64,000 nt of DNA from Sternotherus odoratus (lineage: Eukaryota; Chordata; Testudines; Kinosternidae): NCBI GenBank assembly GCA_032164245.1, contig JAVMKO010000002.1:183712920-183776919 (forward strand), given 5' to 3'. Position 1 is the first letter of the stretch, and every line of letters begins with the position of its first letter. This document shows positions 1 through 11,525 of this stretch, in pieces. Made by a program: the position numbers and the translations under genes. Under the pieces are notes generated by a model. That model had not been told where the DNA came from, ran no database searches, and saw nothing but the letters and a program-made list of their open reading frames with translations.

Positions 1-1039
1 ACAATATCACCCCCAGCAGTGGGGGAGAGGGGCAACAGCAGAGGGAAGCACAACTTGTTGCTTTCACCTTGCAGGGTTTCATGCAAACATTTAATCATTT
101 CTGATCAGTGATCACTAGCATCTCTGTGACACACAAATGGGAATTTCCTTCCACTCTGTGCACTGGGAGACAATTGTCAGGCTCAGAGGCAGAGGGACAG
201 TAGCAAAGGCGGAAGAGGCATGAATAAAGCTCTCAGTCTCGAGGCTGTGTGCTGAGGTGAGAGAATAGCTGCTCATCCCTGATGCCTTCAGCATGGATTC
301 GTGGGGTAGGACATTAGGCCTATTGGACTGTCTCCGTAAGCAAGTAAAAGGTCAGATGGCAGGAGCAGGCCAGCCAGCCAAACATAGTAAGTTTCCCTGT
401 CACATAAGAATCAGTGTGCCACATAACTTTGTAAACCAACACCCTGCTGGCCCCCTCATTTGAACTTGCCTGCCTGGCTGCACAGCTGCTTGTTAGGACA
501 GAGAGGTGGTAGATGCCTGTTCCAGCAGCTCCCTGCTACGGCTCCTCATCGTGTTCCCTTGTTGCCTGGGCCTTAGAAAAAATAGCAGTTTACACATGCA
601 CGGTAGAGACAGCTAAACTCCCTGAAGAGTCAATCCACACTGACTGAGGGCTGCAGGAACTAGGCAGAACTTTCCCTACAATTGCTGCTCCTGATGGAAC
701 TTCATGGCACCAGACACAAGAACCAAAAGTAGCTCCCAATGGTTCTCCCCACTCTTCTTGCACCCACGGAGAACGGAGAAGGAAGCAACCTGACTGAAAT
801 GCAGAAAGGGTAAGTGTTCACTGTGGGTTCGGGGTCAGAGAGAGTAGATTGGGTCAAGAAACCTAGGGAGTAGGGAAGAAAGAGACACATTTACAGGGTG
901 GAGGACATTGGGCAAAAAGGTCTGGCCAACTAAAGAACAATTTTTCAGAAGCTGAGACTAAAATTAACTCACTATTCTTGAGTCTCAATATTCCTGAGTC
1001 TCAAATATCTGTGAAACCCCGTGGCAAAGTGTGCCTCTC
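1..1039. other. Non-coding stretch, no gene seen
   Basis: No open frame with recognisable protein character and no clear repeat ends. Part of 880-1039 may belong to the same repeat as the tRNA-like segment that follows, because the text just before the two tRNA-like copies in this window is loosely similar. Confidence 0.5.
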
Positions 1040-1205
1040 ATCTTCTTCTAGATGATTACAACCTACAACTGCTATCAGTTCCTCCATTAGCTCAAGTAGC
1101 AGAGGACTATGCTGTGAATCTAAAGGTTCGAACACTGCTGATGACCCAGGTGGGTATCAATACAATTCCACCTGGTAGAATTTGTGGGGTGGGGTGGGGG
1201 TTAAA
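1040..1205 (+). repeat. tRNA-derived SINE-like repeat, copy 1
   Basis: The segment contains an A-box-like string (TTAGCTCAAGTAGCAGAGG, 1088-1106) and a B-box-like string (AAGGTTCGAACAC) about 30 bp later. This is the internal Pol III promoter layout of a tRNA-derived SINE. It ends in a G-rich run followed by TTA. A second copy at 34668-34790 shares the lead-in (CTGCTATCAG), the A-box and the G-run end, but has lost part of the middle. Two diverged copies with the same boundaries argue for a dispersed family, not a tRNA gene. No cloverleaf was completed, so a functional tRNA is unlikely. Confidence 0.55.
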
Positions 1206-1296
1206 CTAGTAAATTACATACAAAGCAAAAGTATCATATTGGTAGAGACAATTAATTTCACTGCCTCAGACTGTTCCTAACACAGCCAATGGCCAA

Positions 1297-1655
1297 TAAA
1301 TAATAAGAACGGCCATAGTGGATCAGACCAAAGATCCATCTAGCCCAGGATCCTGCCTTCTACCAGTTGCCAATGCCAGGTGCTTCAGAAGGAATGAACA
1401 GAACAGGTAATCCTCAAGTGATCCATCCCCTGTGCCACATTCCCAGCTTCTGGCAAACAGAGGCTAGGGACACCACCCTTGCCCATCCTGGGTAATAGCC
1501 ATTGATGGGCCTATCCTCCATGAACGTATCTAGTTCTTTTTTGAACCCTGTCATAGTCTTGGCCTTCACAACATCCTCTGCAAAGAGTTCCACCGGTTGC
1601 CTGTGTGTTGTGTGAAGAAAAACTTCCTTTTGTTTGTTTTAAACCTGCTCTCTAT
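1297..1655 (-). repeat. CR1 LINE 3' fragment
   Basis: On the minus strand this reads as the 3' part of a CR1 LINE. It is collinear with the plus-strand CR1 end at 44995-45385 and the minus-strand piece at 39748-40140. All three share the block around GGCCATACTGGGTCAGACC and the block naming a short direct run TCATGGAGG...CTAGAT. It is 5' truncated, as is usual for CR1, and carries no open frame. Confidence 0.8.
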
Positions 1656-3607
1656 TAAAGGTGTGACTCCCACTTAGACTGTTAAGTGGTTTGTGATTGT
1701 GAGGAAACTAATGTGGAGATATTCTGGTTAGAGTGAGTGCAGTAAAGACATCTGTAATGGATGCATTGTAGTAGAAATGTGTTAAAATGAACCCCAAGCA
1801 CTGTTTGTATTTCCCTAACCTATCTGAATAGTGTACACATAACAGCCAATGTAACAGCACCAGCTAGATGGGAATTATCCCTACAAAGAATATCTGATAA
1901 AGAGCTAGTAAAGATAATTCTGTTGGTTAGCATTGTTTTCTTTTACACTTGTTTGTTATACTAAATGATTTATCCTATGATCTTCTTTACAAATGATCAC
2001 ATATACCATATACTCATTTTTAAATACACATTTTAACACTTTCCAGAGCAATTGATATTCCAAACCAATTGTCACATATACTGTTATATACATAATTTCA
2101 CTAAGCAGGCAGCCTTTTTTTAAATGTTTCCTTCTGTGCTGTAATTTCCCTGATTGTATAGACAGAGGTGGGGGGGGGAGGAAGAGGGGAGAAACTAGTT
2201 ATTGACAACAGTTTATTGCATGGTTCTCCTCTCCTAAGTCATTAAGAAATCCAAGTCATGTTCTCACATATAAAATGCATGAGCTCTCTTCTGACACTCG
2301 AGTAAATAAATGTCTACTTTCTGTCAACCTCTAGGAAGTGAATTGGAGTCCGCAAGTATTAACTGAGGTGAAGTATGTTTATTTGTTCATGTTCCTTATT
2401 CCTAGCTGTCAAATATCTCCGATTCCTGAGAAGTCTGATAGAAAAGAGGGAAAATAGGTGGCTGCTGTTTGCTTGTTAAGGAAAGATTAAATTGAATCTG
2501 TGAGGACAGTAAGATATGGAGGACTCTGTCACTGTATATTTTTCTGTGACCATTATGCTAAAGTCTGCAGTTATAAGTCTCTGAAGATCCCAGGGGAAAA
2601 AACATTCAGAAATTACAGCTTTTTTTTTTTTTTTTTTACACTCTGGCACTTTTATTGAATGATAAAAGCATTCATCTCTCCCTTTGTCTGTCTTGTTTCT
2701 TTTGTGTGTGATTTCTACAGGGCAGTAGCTACCTCTTACTGTATGTATGTACAGTGCCTAACTCAATGGGACCTCACTCTTGGTTGAGGGCTGTGGGTGC
2801 TTCTCTGATACAAATAACGATTTCAGTACTGACTAATCTCTCACCTAAGGAAAGAGAAGGAGATGGGGAATTTTAAAAAGGAGAGGGGTGCATATAGAGA
2901 CAAGGTCAGCATTTATCAAACCAGAGCCAAAATTCATACAACTGCTGGCCACCTCTATTTTCCTTGCTCAACTCCAACTCTGTTCATATTTTCCTCTATC
3001 GCTCAGCAGATTCTGTGCTGCACAAATGAAGTGGCTAGTCAATTCGGCAAGCAGCATCTTTTTAATGCACCTGGGCAACGGGAACCAAAAGCACTTACTG
3101 TGCTGCTTTGTACTAAATAGGTCATGAAGAGCCAAAACATTCAAGAAGTGTAGGCTTGTCTTGCTCTTTTGAGTCCTGATTCTGCAAGATGCAGAGCACC
3201 CTCAGTCACCATTCCATACTGCAGCAATTGTGGTCACCTAGAACCTTGTAGGAGCTGGCCCTTGGTGTTTAAAAATTAGGACTGGAAAATAGAATGGAGA
3301 GAAACAAAAGAGCAGGCTCAGCTATGGGGTGAATGGACAGACTCATAGCTGATTAGAGAAGTGACACTTGAGAAGCAGGCTGTTAGAAAGATCAATACGT
3401 GGCCTTGACTTTTAATAATCTGCCCTTCAGTCCACCAAGACTGAAGGGTATGAGAAGCTGACACCTGAAAATCAGACTAAAGAACAAATCAACACTAAAA
3501 TTAAAGCTCTTATATGTGCAAAATAAAAAGTAAGTTCTTACATGTACACTAGTGCTTTTCATTCCCTATGGTCCCAAGGGATTTTACAAAGAGTATTTCT
3601 TTCAACA
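1656..3607. other. Non-coding stretch with low-complexity runs
   Basis: AT-rich DNA without a supported gene. It holds a G run near 2169, a T run at 2620-2637 and an old L2-like tail (listed separately). Confidence 0.5.
2745..2822 (+). repeat. Old L2-like LINE tail
   Basis: Contains GTACAGTGCCTAACTCAATGG followed by a GAGGGCTGTGGGTGCT-type stretch and CAAATAA. The same order appears at 62528-62625 (GCACAATGCCTAGCACAATG) and in part at 16625-16690. This resembles the 3' end of an L2/CR1-like LINE. The family name is uncertain; the three-fold recurrence within the window is what is seen. Confidence 0.45.
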
Positions 3608-3705
3608 ATAGTAACAAAGAGTCCTGTGGCATCTTAAAGACTAACTAAAGAATTGAAGCATAAGCTTTCGTGGGCTAATACCCACTTTGTTGGCTGCAAC
3701 ACAAA
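3608..3705 (-). repeat. Penelope-like element 3' tail fragment
   Basis: Reads GAGTCCTGTGGCATCTTAAAG, then GACTAACTAAAG, then GCATAAGCTTTCGTGGGCTA, then ACCCACTTTGTTGG. The same ordered blocks occur at 46980-47560, where they lead into a decayed Penelope-type reverse transcriptase, and in the palindrome at 54174-54375. I therefore treat this as the 3' tail of that element family in minus orientation. Confidence 0.6.
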
Positions 3706-5170
3706 TGCACATAAGCAGCTTATTCTATTCTAGGCCTATGAGAGAGGATCTTCCCCCCCACTCTAAACTCTAGGGTTCAAGAGGGGGGTCTCTCATTGGC
3801 CACTTAACTGTAAGCTACTTTCCCAGCCTAAGTTAAATCTTCCCCCCCCCAAAAAAAACCCCACACTTTACCAGTTGGGTATTGGGGTCCCGCTGCCACC
3901 ATTCATGTGAATATCCAAGACCCTGGAGGGGGCACATGAACACCCCAAACTCCCCCTCCCTCTCCCTGAGAGATCAGGACACTCAGACACTGCTCCACCC
4001 CTCCCTTTCCAGCCTAGGAGAGAGAGTGAACGCAGCACACAGGCTCATTAGCTGTGAGCCTGCCAAATTAAAAGCTAGGACAACTTTAAGGGAATAACCA
4101 AACACTTTTTATAACAAAAAAGGTTTAATAAAGAAAAGAGAAAACTTACAACTAATACAACTTCACAGATATAAAGCTTTCTAACCCCTCCTTCAAGATT
4201 TCTCCCCCTGAGGAAGGTAGTGACACTTTAAATCAGGTACAAAGCTTATGAAATCCATAGCTTTACTTACTGTTCATCTAACTTATGGATATATGAGGGA
4301 AAAGGAGGAGATGGGGTTCCATAGCTGGAAAAGGGATCGAGTCAGCCCGAAATCCTCCGGATGAACTAAAGTGAAACTAAACTCCCCCTCCCATAAGAAT
4401 GAGAGCCCTTGACGTCACTCTTCTCTCCTGTTCAGTTAACCCCTAACAGGTAAAACAGCACTCCAAGGCACTTCACACTCATGACAAGGCCCAATATTTT
4501 TCTCATCGCTATGACATTTCATTCTCCACTCACACTAAGCTAAACACCAGTGTGACTCCACTGACTTCAGTGAAATTACTGCTTATTCTCAGTAGTGTAA
4601 GAATATAATTAGGCCCAATATGTACATAAGTCCATGGGCCATTGTCTATAAATCCATGATTTTTAGATGTTGGGGGATTTTGGTGTGCGAGGAGATGGGG
4701 TTTTTTTTTGGCTGTGATGAGAAACAGTTAAATTTCACTGCAAAATTACACCTTGGGATGAACAGGAGTTAGGAGACAACATTGAAGAGGGATCCATGAA
4801 AAAGAAACCAATGGATCCTTAGCTAATTTCCTAGTAACCTCTCCTAAAGATTAAAAAATATATAGTTAATTAGAGGAGATGGACTGATTTTAGAAAAGTA
4901 AACAATCCAGTATGGGAACTCCTGTGTTCAAACATTCGTTGTTATCCCAATAAATGCAGTGCTCTTGAAAATTCTATGTATACATATAAGGGAAGAGTCT
5001 GGAAGGAGGGAATTCAGAGACTGCCTTTGTATCATTTCCTCCAGGCTCACCTAGAGAGAGCTATTTAATGAACAATTATATTTTGACCTAACTTTCACAG
5101 TGCAGAGTGCCCACAACTGTCATTGGCCTCAGTGGGAGTTGAGAGTTCAGCACTTCTGAAAATGAAATTA
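3706..5170. other. Non-coding stretch, possible unclassified repeat
   Basis: No coding evidence. The 4081-4460 part (GGTTTAATAAAGAAAAGAG and the following text) resembles, in general make-up, 6690-6800 and 21170-21230, which suggests parts of one or more decayed interspersed repeats. I could not set ends. Confidence 0.35.
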
Positions 5171-5526
5171 CCGTATTTTTCGTCCCATAGGACGCTCCGG
5201 CGTATAAGACGCCCCCGCGTTTTCGGACAAAAAAAAAAAAAAAAAGCGCCGCTTTTTTCGCGCCGCTCTCCCGTCCCCGCCGCGTGGCGGGCTGCTGGGA
5301 GCGCGCCGCTCTCCAGTCCCCGCCGCGCGGGCGGGCTGCTGGGAGCGCGCCGCTCTCCAGTCCCTGCCGCGCGGGCGGGCTGCTGGGAGAGCGGCGCGAA
5401 AAAAGCGGCGCTTTTTTTTTTTTTTTTTTTTTTGGTCCGGCCGATATTCGGCGTATAAGACGCCCCCCCTAATATTGAAAGTATTTTTGGGGGTTAAAAA
5501 GGCGTCTTATACGCCGAAAAATACGG
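5171..5526. mobile_element. Tc1/mariner-like MITE, 356 bp
   Basis: Perfect short terminal inverted repeats CCGTATTTTTCG (5171-) and CGAAAAATACGG (-5526) are flanked on both sides by TA, the duplicated dinucleotide of Tc1/mariner elements. Next to the ends are GGCGTATAAGACGCC-type motifs in both orientations. Inside is a second inverted pair: a GCGCCGCTTTTTTCGCGCC-type arm near 5243-5270 and its complement near 5390-5415. Between them are about three GC-rich units around CGCCGCTCTCCAGTCCC. It has no transposase gene, so it is non-autonomous. Open frames across the GC-rich part are compositional artefacts. Confidence 0.8.
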
Positions 5527-6147
5527 TATTCTCCATCATTTGATCTGTTTGGAGAGATGTTAAAATGTCTGGGGCCAATTCACAGTTAGTCTAACTCCAT
5601 TGTTCCATGCTTGCTAAAGTGATATTGTGCACTTAAATGGCAAAATAATTGCTAGCATAGCTGGACACAACTCTGTTGACTTCAATTAATTTTCTATTTG
5701 ACTAGGTGAAAAAACTGATGTGATTTACTTTAACAAAGTTTTGTAAGATATTGATTATGTGATGTGTTAACATAAATTCATACATTTGCTATACATTGCA
5801 ACAGAAGTTAAAGAGTAGGCATTTCAAACTATGTTAAAACATGAATCATCAGGTGCTGTGATAGTGTAAAAAAAAAGGCAAATAAATGTTACAGTACATA
5901 CAATCTCAGTCTTTCCATACACATATTTATTTGTGATATCTGTGATAGTGATAGCTGAAAATAGGAATGGTCAAACTGGTTTGGATAAAATATTCTATTG
6001 TGTTCTATACAGCTTCTTATATGACTTTCATCACCGTAGTGTCATTAGTACTTCCAGTAGTACATTAAGTCAAGTGAATAGTATGTCATGTGAGGTATGT
6101 TCTTTCTCTCATCCTGCCCAAATACTGAGTGTTTATTGTTAAATTAG
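5527..6147. other. Non-coding AT-rich stretch
   Basis: Nothing recognised on either strand. Confidence 0.5.
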
Positions 6148-6258
6148 AATAATAGAATATCAGGCTTGGAAGGGACCTCTGGAGGTCATCTAGTCCAACC
6201 CCCTGCTCAAAGCAGGACCAGTCCCCAACTAAATCATCCCAGCCAGGGCTTTGTCATT
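6148..6258 (-). repeat. CR1 extreme 3' end
   Basis: Minus-strand reading gives the CR1 terminal block. On the plus strand it appears as TATCAGGCTTGGAAGGGACC, then GGTCATCTAGTCCAACCCC and CAAAGCAGGACC. The same block, with substitutions, forms the tail of the SINE at 57771-57959 and, in plus orientation, the end of the CR1 at 38649-38696. Confidence 0.8.
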
Positions 6259-7802
6259 CTGTGGTTACAATCCAGAGAAGTGACAGGTTGTCACTGCCTT
6301 CCCTGTAACCCTGGGTGCTATGCAATGTTTTGCTGTTGTAGGTCCCAATCTGGGCTGCTCACAAATAGCCTAACAACAGGCAGATCACACCCTGAATGTC
6401 TGTGTATAACTGCAGCCCTGGTCCAGGAGCTCTGACCTCAGCAGCCTGCCAGTAACACTCCAGTCACACTCTGGCTTCCACCAGCCTTGGTTACCACTTG
6501 CAGGGTGACCCCAATTCACTCAGAGTCCCAGCTTTTCCCCCCAAAATGTGTGTTCTGCACTGTCCAGCCCTCTCCTGGACAGTCCAGCTGTTAGAGGCTC
6601 ATTGTCCGGGTCAATATTCAACCGTTTGAAACTTTAACTGGAATTACCAAACAGTTCTGTTTAAACACAGCACTGGATTAGTTTTGATTAAAAAATAAAA
6701 CAAGTTTATTTAACCACAAAGATAGATTTTAAATGAATTCAGGTGTCCAGTAGTAAAGTCAGAAATGGTTACAAGAAAACAAATGCTGTTTAGTAACAAA
6801 CTTAACAAGTTAGACTTGGTTCAAGGTGAAATCCTTACGACATGTTCCCAGCAACAAGGCTGATCAAATTCATAGGTCAAGATCAACCCTCATGTCAAAT
6901 GGCTGGTTCCTTTGTCATCTTAGTTGTAGGTCAAAAAGATAGGGAGAGCTGTCTTTGAGGTGCTTTTGTCCCTCACTTTTATAGTCCAATAACCCTTTAA
7001 AGCGGATTCTTCTGAGGATTACACCTTAAAGCAAGTTTATTTAAACAGTAAAGAAGCTGACATAGAGCCTGGTGGCGAAGGTGGCTCCATGTCTTGTGTA
7101 TGATGAAATGCAGATTTGCCTTGTGTCCTGCCATTTTCCCCTCTTGCTGTCTCAAGGACCCTGTATACCACTTATATGGAAATTAAGGTAAACACACATT
7201 CCTTTGTTTGGGACAGACGTGTTTAACAACTTTTGCCTAGTTGGGCTGTGTGGGTTTGAGCATGTGCTAACAATGTGAGAATTCATACCTTTACATATAA
7301 TATCGTTCCATATATTTCAGCATATTAAACAAGAAGTTATTAGTTCTCAAATGATACCCCACAAGGGACATTTTGTACAAGATTATTAAAAGAATATACA
7401 CCGGTGTTTATATACGAACAGCTACTGGATGGCAAACAGGTGTCAATCTACTGTGCACCATCCTGATCCAACTGGAGGGCATCCAAACATACAAGGGAAC
7501 TTTTAGTGGGATGCAGCAGGGCCCATGTGCAGTTAGTGTGTGGCAGGCTAGTGTGAAGTAGATTTACGCTCCAGCTTGCCACACACTAACTGTTCCTGTA
7601 GACAAGCCCTGCCTGACCTCAACCTTTGCCTAAAGCCATAAGCTGAATCAAATCTTTGAGGTCTAAAAATGTCAGGCAAAATCAAATTCTACTCTTTGTT
7701 CTAACCAGTGATTACATAGTTAACTCCCCATTGTTGTAAAATCATTAGCTTGGAGTTTTATGGAGGGTAAGATGAAATGGTTCTTTGACACTAAGGAGGC
7801 AT
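6259..7802. other. Non-coding; probable decayed repeat, class unknown
   Basis: The CR1 tail stops abruptly at 6258 and is followed by about 1 kb of text with the look of a decayed interspersed repeat: a C-rich first half, then a segment rich in TTTATTTAACCACAAAG-like strings near 6700. No coding frame and no clear ends. Confidence 0.35.
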
Positions 7803-8230
7803 TGTGGTGCTATCAATGTCCAGAATGTAGCTTTGGCTATGAATCTGCAAAGTGTGCAAACTTTCGCTGTTTGTAGCTAGTCTGTTATCTCTAGATTGCA
7901 TTATACGCTTGTTATTACTCCTTCTGGAGAACAGCTGCATTAGGCGGGCAATGACCTTTGACTGATGTAATGGTCTACTGATGCGCATGCTTCAAGTAAC
8001 TATTTAACTTGCTCTAGTTACCTCATTCCATTCCCCCTCCCCTTCATGATATACTCTATAAAGTTTGCCTGGTAGCCATAATAAACGGAAGAAACTGCTG
8101 CCTCCCCTTCTTGTAGGAAAGGAGGGTGACTCAGTTTCCCCTTTGATCAAAGTTGTGTTGTGTGCCTCTTCATTGGTCTCGGACAGCTTTTGAGCTTTTA
8201 CCTTCTATCTCCGTCCTACCCGGAGTTTCA
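7803..8230 (+). mobile_element. Probable solo LTR of an endogenous retrovirus-like element
   Basis: The order of signals fits an LTR in plus orientation: TG start, a TATA-like box (CTCTATAAAGTTTGCC near 8053), a poly(A) signal-like AATAAAC near 8080, a GT-rich downstream stretch (GTTGTGTTGTGTGCCTCTTC) and a ...TTTCA end at 8230. No gag or pol frames flank it, so at most a solo LTR remains. A matching target duplication was not found and the 5' boundary is a guess, so class and limits are tentative. Confidence 0.45.
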
Positions 8231-8645
8231 GGTAAGGGGGGTGACACGGTCTTTGATTTTCCCCCTAACAAAAATATGTAAAGAAGGCTGCTTTTTTTTG
8301 TCTTCAAGGTCATATTGAGGATTTCCTGTATCTGAAAAGTTAACTGTCATAGGCATCAGCGTAGTAGATTGGCTGTATCTAATTTATTGTTTGGTTGCCT
8401 TACAGGTATCTTCATTATATTCCTTTTTGGTCTCTAAACCTCAGAGGACTATCTCCCACTTGTGTGCTGTTTATTGTTATTCCTTCCCTAGCAGGAACAC
8501 AAAATTCACTCCCTAATCAGCACATTTTTTTTGTTTGTTTTAGAAGCCCATCATTAGACCTAGAAGTGGAGCTATATGGATCTAATTCATTGTATGCTGA
8601 AGTCTACTTTGGCTCAGGCCCTGTATCAGCAGGGCAAAAAAACCC
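8231..8645. other. Non-coding stretch
   Basis: No gene or repeat recognised. Confidence 0.45.
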
Positions 8646-8647
8646 TA

Positions 8648-9358
8648 CTCCGTCTATACTTGATCATAAACCAGTTGGTTGATAAGCCGACCCCTCCAAG
8701 ATGGATAAGTAAAAATGGAAAAATTTTATGACCCATTCATAAACCAACCCTATAATTCAGGATGTTGGCAGACTTTGGCTCCTGGGCCATCAGGATAAAC
8801 CACCGGTGGGCTGAGACAGTTTGTTTACCTTGAGCGTCTGCAAGCACGGAAGTAAACCTAAGTAAACAAAGTGCCCCGGCCTGTCAGCTGCCTACCCTGA
8901 TGGGCCTGGACAGCAACTGTTGGGGAAATTTTTTTTGGGGTGGGGAGAAGGTGGTGGTGAGGGGAGTAACCCCTGTGACCATCCCCCACATGACCTGGGA
9001 CCCCCACACTCTCTCCATCCCAACCCTTCCCTCCTGGGAGGATATCTCTGGCCTGGCTGGAGCTGTTCCAACAGGCTGGTAGGCTAGACCGGTGGCATGG
9101 CTGCAGCCCCAGAGCTGCAGCTGCTTTGGAGGCTAGTGGGAGGACAGCGTGGCCAGAACAGAGAAGCTCTGGCCCTGCCTCGTCGCTTCTAGATTTACTG
9201 GCTGTGCTGCCTCTCCTTGCCCCCTCTGTTGTGGGGAGGAGCTGCGTCCCACCACTCCCCCTCACTATACCCAGTCATAAGCCAACCTCTAATGCTCCCC
9301 TTATCTGATGCTTCCCTTTTTTACTTAAAAAGTTAGGCTTATGAATGAGTATATACAG
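8648..9358. mobile_element. TA-flanked TIR element, 711 bp, non-autonomous
   Basis: The left end (TCTATACTTGATCATAAACC) and the complement of the right end (TATATACTCATTCATAAGCC) are imperfect terminal inverted repeats. TA lies directly outside both (8646-8647 and 9359-9360). This fits an old Tc1/mariner-type element. The inside is GC-rich and shows no transposase motif; its open frames on both strands follow composition only. Confidence 0.55.
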
Positions 9359-9805
9359 TAATTGAAGCGGAGCCAAACTGCGATTACTTCCACTACATCA
9401 TTGCCATAATGAACCGAAGCATTTTGCCAGCAATATCCTTCAGAATCAAAACAGATGAATTGCTACCATAGAAGAATGGGTAGGATAGCAGTTAGCATTT
9501 TCTGGTTTACCCCAACAATCAATATGAAACCATGATGATGAAACCTTTTTGTAAAGAATTTGGGCATCGCCTCTTGCCAATCAAATAGATCCAAAGAAAC
9601 ATTTTAAGGATATATTTAAGCAAGATGTCAAGAAGAAATTCCCAAGTATAGTGGGGTAATTCTGGTTCTCTGGTCAGAATTATTCTTTATTTTTGTTTCT
9701 TCGAAAGATTTCCATTGACTACAGGGGATGTTGGACTCAGGCCCTTAGTGCGCACGCTCTTCCTGATGGCTTCCTCCGATGTCACCTTACCTCTGAGTTC
9801 ATAAC
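9359..9805. other. Non-coding flank of Harbinger copy A
   Basis: No feature recognised up to the TAG target site at 9806-9808. Confidence 0.5.
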
Positions 9806-10232
9806 TAGGGGCATGTCTTCACTACCACTTTAAATCGATGTTAACGACGTTAGGTCGAAGTAAACGTGTACCTGTCTTCACATACATGCCCTTAACGTCG
9901 ATGTAAAGGGCCTTAAAGATCGATCTTGGCACTCCAGCCTAACCAGTGACATAAGGCTAATCTCGACATTCCAAGCTCGACCGTGGGCTAGTGAAGACGG
10001 AACCCGACATTAATAGCCTCCAGAGGCTGTCCCACAATGCTCCATTCTGACCGATCTGGACTGCCTCACTACTGCTCCACTGTGACCGCTCTGCACTGCA
10101 CTCTGAACTCGCTGCTCTGGCCAGGTAGATAAGACCCGGGAACATTTGAATGCCATTTCCTGTTTGGTCAGCGTGGCCAGCTCACCTGAACTGATCAGTC
10201 GCCATTCAGAGCAATCAGCAGCACTAGCCGCC

Positions 10233-10782
10233 ATGCAGAGCTCAGCATCACAGGAATCCATGATGAGCTCATCTACCCTGGAGACCAGCCAGAGGAGAAG
10301 AGCTCCAGCATGGTCCACTCGTGAGGTGCTGGATCTCATCGCTATCTGGGGAGAGGAATCCGTGATGTTGGAACTCCGCAACAACAAACGGAATGCCAAC
10401 ACCTACGGAAGAGTCTCCAAGGCCATGCTAGAAAGGGGCCACAACAGGGACACCACACAGTGCCGCGTGAAAATTAAGGAGCTGCGGCAATCGTTCCAGA
10501 AAGCCAAGGAGGCAAACGGACGATCAAGGGGCGCGCCACGGACATGCAGGTTCTACAATGAACTAAATGCGATAATGGGGGGCGCCCCCACCACCATCGC
10601 GCCGGTTTGCGTGGACTCCACCAATGGGATCATCGTCAGGGAGGAGACTGATTCCGAGGAGGACGAGCATGAAGAGGAAAATCTCACGGAGCAGCAGGAG
10701 CCCAGCGGAGAACCCGTGTACCCAGAGAGCCAGGAGCTGTTTGTCACCCTGGAGCCAGTACCCTCCCAAGCCTCCCAGGGGG
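10233..10782 (+). CDS. Harbinger A Myb/SANT-like protein, exon 1
   Basis: In Harbinger elements a Myb/SANT-like protein works with the transposase, in fish helping it enter the nucleus and bind element ends. I start at the ATG at 10233, which has a strong Kozak context (GCCGCCATGC); the frame is open further upstream, but without an ATG. Residues about 25-120 form the trihelix-like domain: PAWSTREVLDLIAIWGEES, a Q-C-R-V-K-I-K-E-L-R helix and a TCRFYNEL segment. An acidic Glu-rich region follows. The exon ends at a consensus donor (G|GTAAGTG, 10782/10783). Joining its single leftover base to the acceptor before 11926 gives an in-frame Asp-Glu-Gln. Exon 1 has no stop or frameshift. Reading through the donor gives only a few extra residues. 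The matching donor in copy B supports real splicing. Confidence 0.85.
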
Positions 10783-10836
10783 GTAAGTGTTTCTTTTTTA
10801 AGTGATTACATGACGCGTGATTTTGTAAAGGAAGCA

Positions 10837-10842
10837 TTTATT
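10837..10842 (-). terminator. Poly(A) signal of the third Harbinger ORF, copy A
   Basis: AATAAA on the minus strand, about 52 bp after the stop of the 96-codon frame and still inside the SANT intron. The same signal sits at the same distance in copy B. Confidence 0.6.
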
Positions 10843-10893
10843 AATGAGTAACTTGCCCTAAGGACTTAGCGTGCTTTCATTGCTGGTCAATTT

Positions 10894-11184
10894 CTACTCA
10901 AAGAGTTTGTCAATATACTCCGGGATTGACCAGAAGTCCTCCGCGGACATTTCAAGGAAGCTATCCAGGAGGTAGCGATGAATCCAGCGCAGCAGATTTC
11001 TGGGGAGAGCCACCTTATGTGGTCCCCCGTGATAGGACACCAACCCACGCCACGAAAGTAGTAAGTTGTCTGGTATCATTGAGCAGGCTAGCATTGCGGC
11101 GTATGGACCAGGATTTTGCATGGACTCAAGGAGCATGCGCTCCCTATCTCTCCGAGAAATTCTCAGCAAAGTGATGTCATTCAG
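10894..11184 (-). CDS. Third Harbinger ORF (96 codons), copy A
   Basis: This frame lies inside the SANT intron, on the opposite strand and in the same direction as the transposase. It aligns with 25949-26239 of copy B over all 96 codons without gaps. Comparing by hand I count 22 nucleotide differences, 16 replaced residues and 4 silent codons. The ATG of copy B is CTG here (11182-11184), so this copy lacks the presumed start, although the frame stays open upstream to 11571 through the GC-rich tandem repeat. Features include MLACSMIPD, SWRGLVSYHGGPHK and an ending EYIDKLFE. I do not recognise the family. It could be a spliced exon, since an AAACAG/GCAACC acceptor-like string precedes it in both copies, or a non-coding remnant. 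Confidence 0.5.
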   Translation of the reverse strand: MNDITLLRISRRDRERMLLESMQNPGPYAAMLACSMIPDNLLLSWRGLVSYHGGPHKVALPRNLLRWIHRYLLDSFLEMSAEDFWSIPEYIDKLFE

Positions 11185-11293
11185 GGTTGCCTGTTTGAGA
11201 TACGGACTGCAATTAGTAGGGAGATAAAAAGATTCCCAGCTGCAAAGTACTCTTTTCTGCTGAGGACCGACCAACCGCCCCCCCCCCCCCCCG

Positions 11294-11525
11294 CCCGTAG
11301 CGGTAGCTAGCAGGGAATCTGAGGAGTCTGCACGCGGTTTCCTCCGCTTCAGATCCAACGCGCACCCCCACCCCCACCCCCAGCCCGTAGCGGTAGCTAG
11401 CAGGGAATCTGAGGAGTCTGCACGCGGTTTCCTCCGCTTCAGATCCAACGCGCACCCCACCCCCCCCCACCCCCAGCCCGTAGCGGTAGCTAGCAAGGGA
11501 TCTGAGCAGTCTGCACGCGGTCTGA
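11294..11525. repeat. GC-rich tandem repeat in Harbinger A, about 2.5 units of 90-93 bp
   Basis: Units start with CCCGTAGCGGTAGCTAGCA at 11294, 11384 and 11477. Each runs through GGAATCTGAGGAGTCTGCACG to a C-rich (CCCCCA) spacer of variable length. It lies just upstream of the third open frame on the minus strand. Copy B has the same unit, with about two copies. It could be a promoter-like array or simple slippage. Confidence 0.85.

Noticed and set aside
1088..1135. Possible tRNA gene
   Set aside because: A- and B-box-like strings are present but no acceptor stem pairing was found, and a second diverged copy exists.
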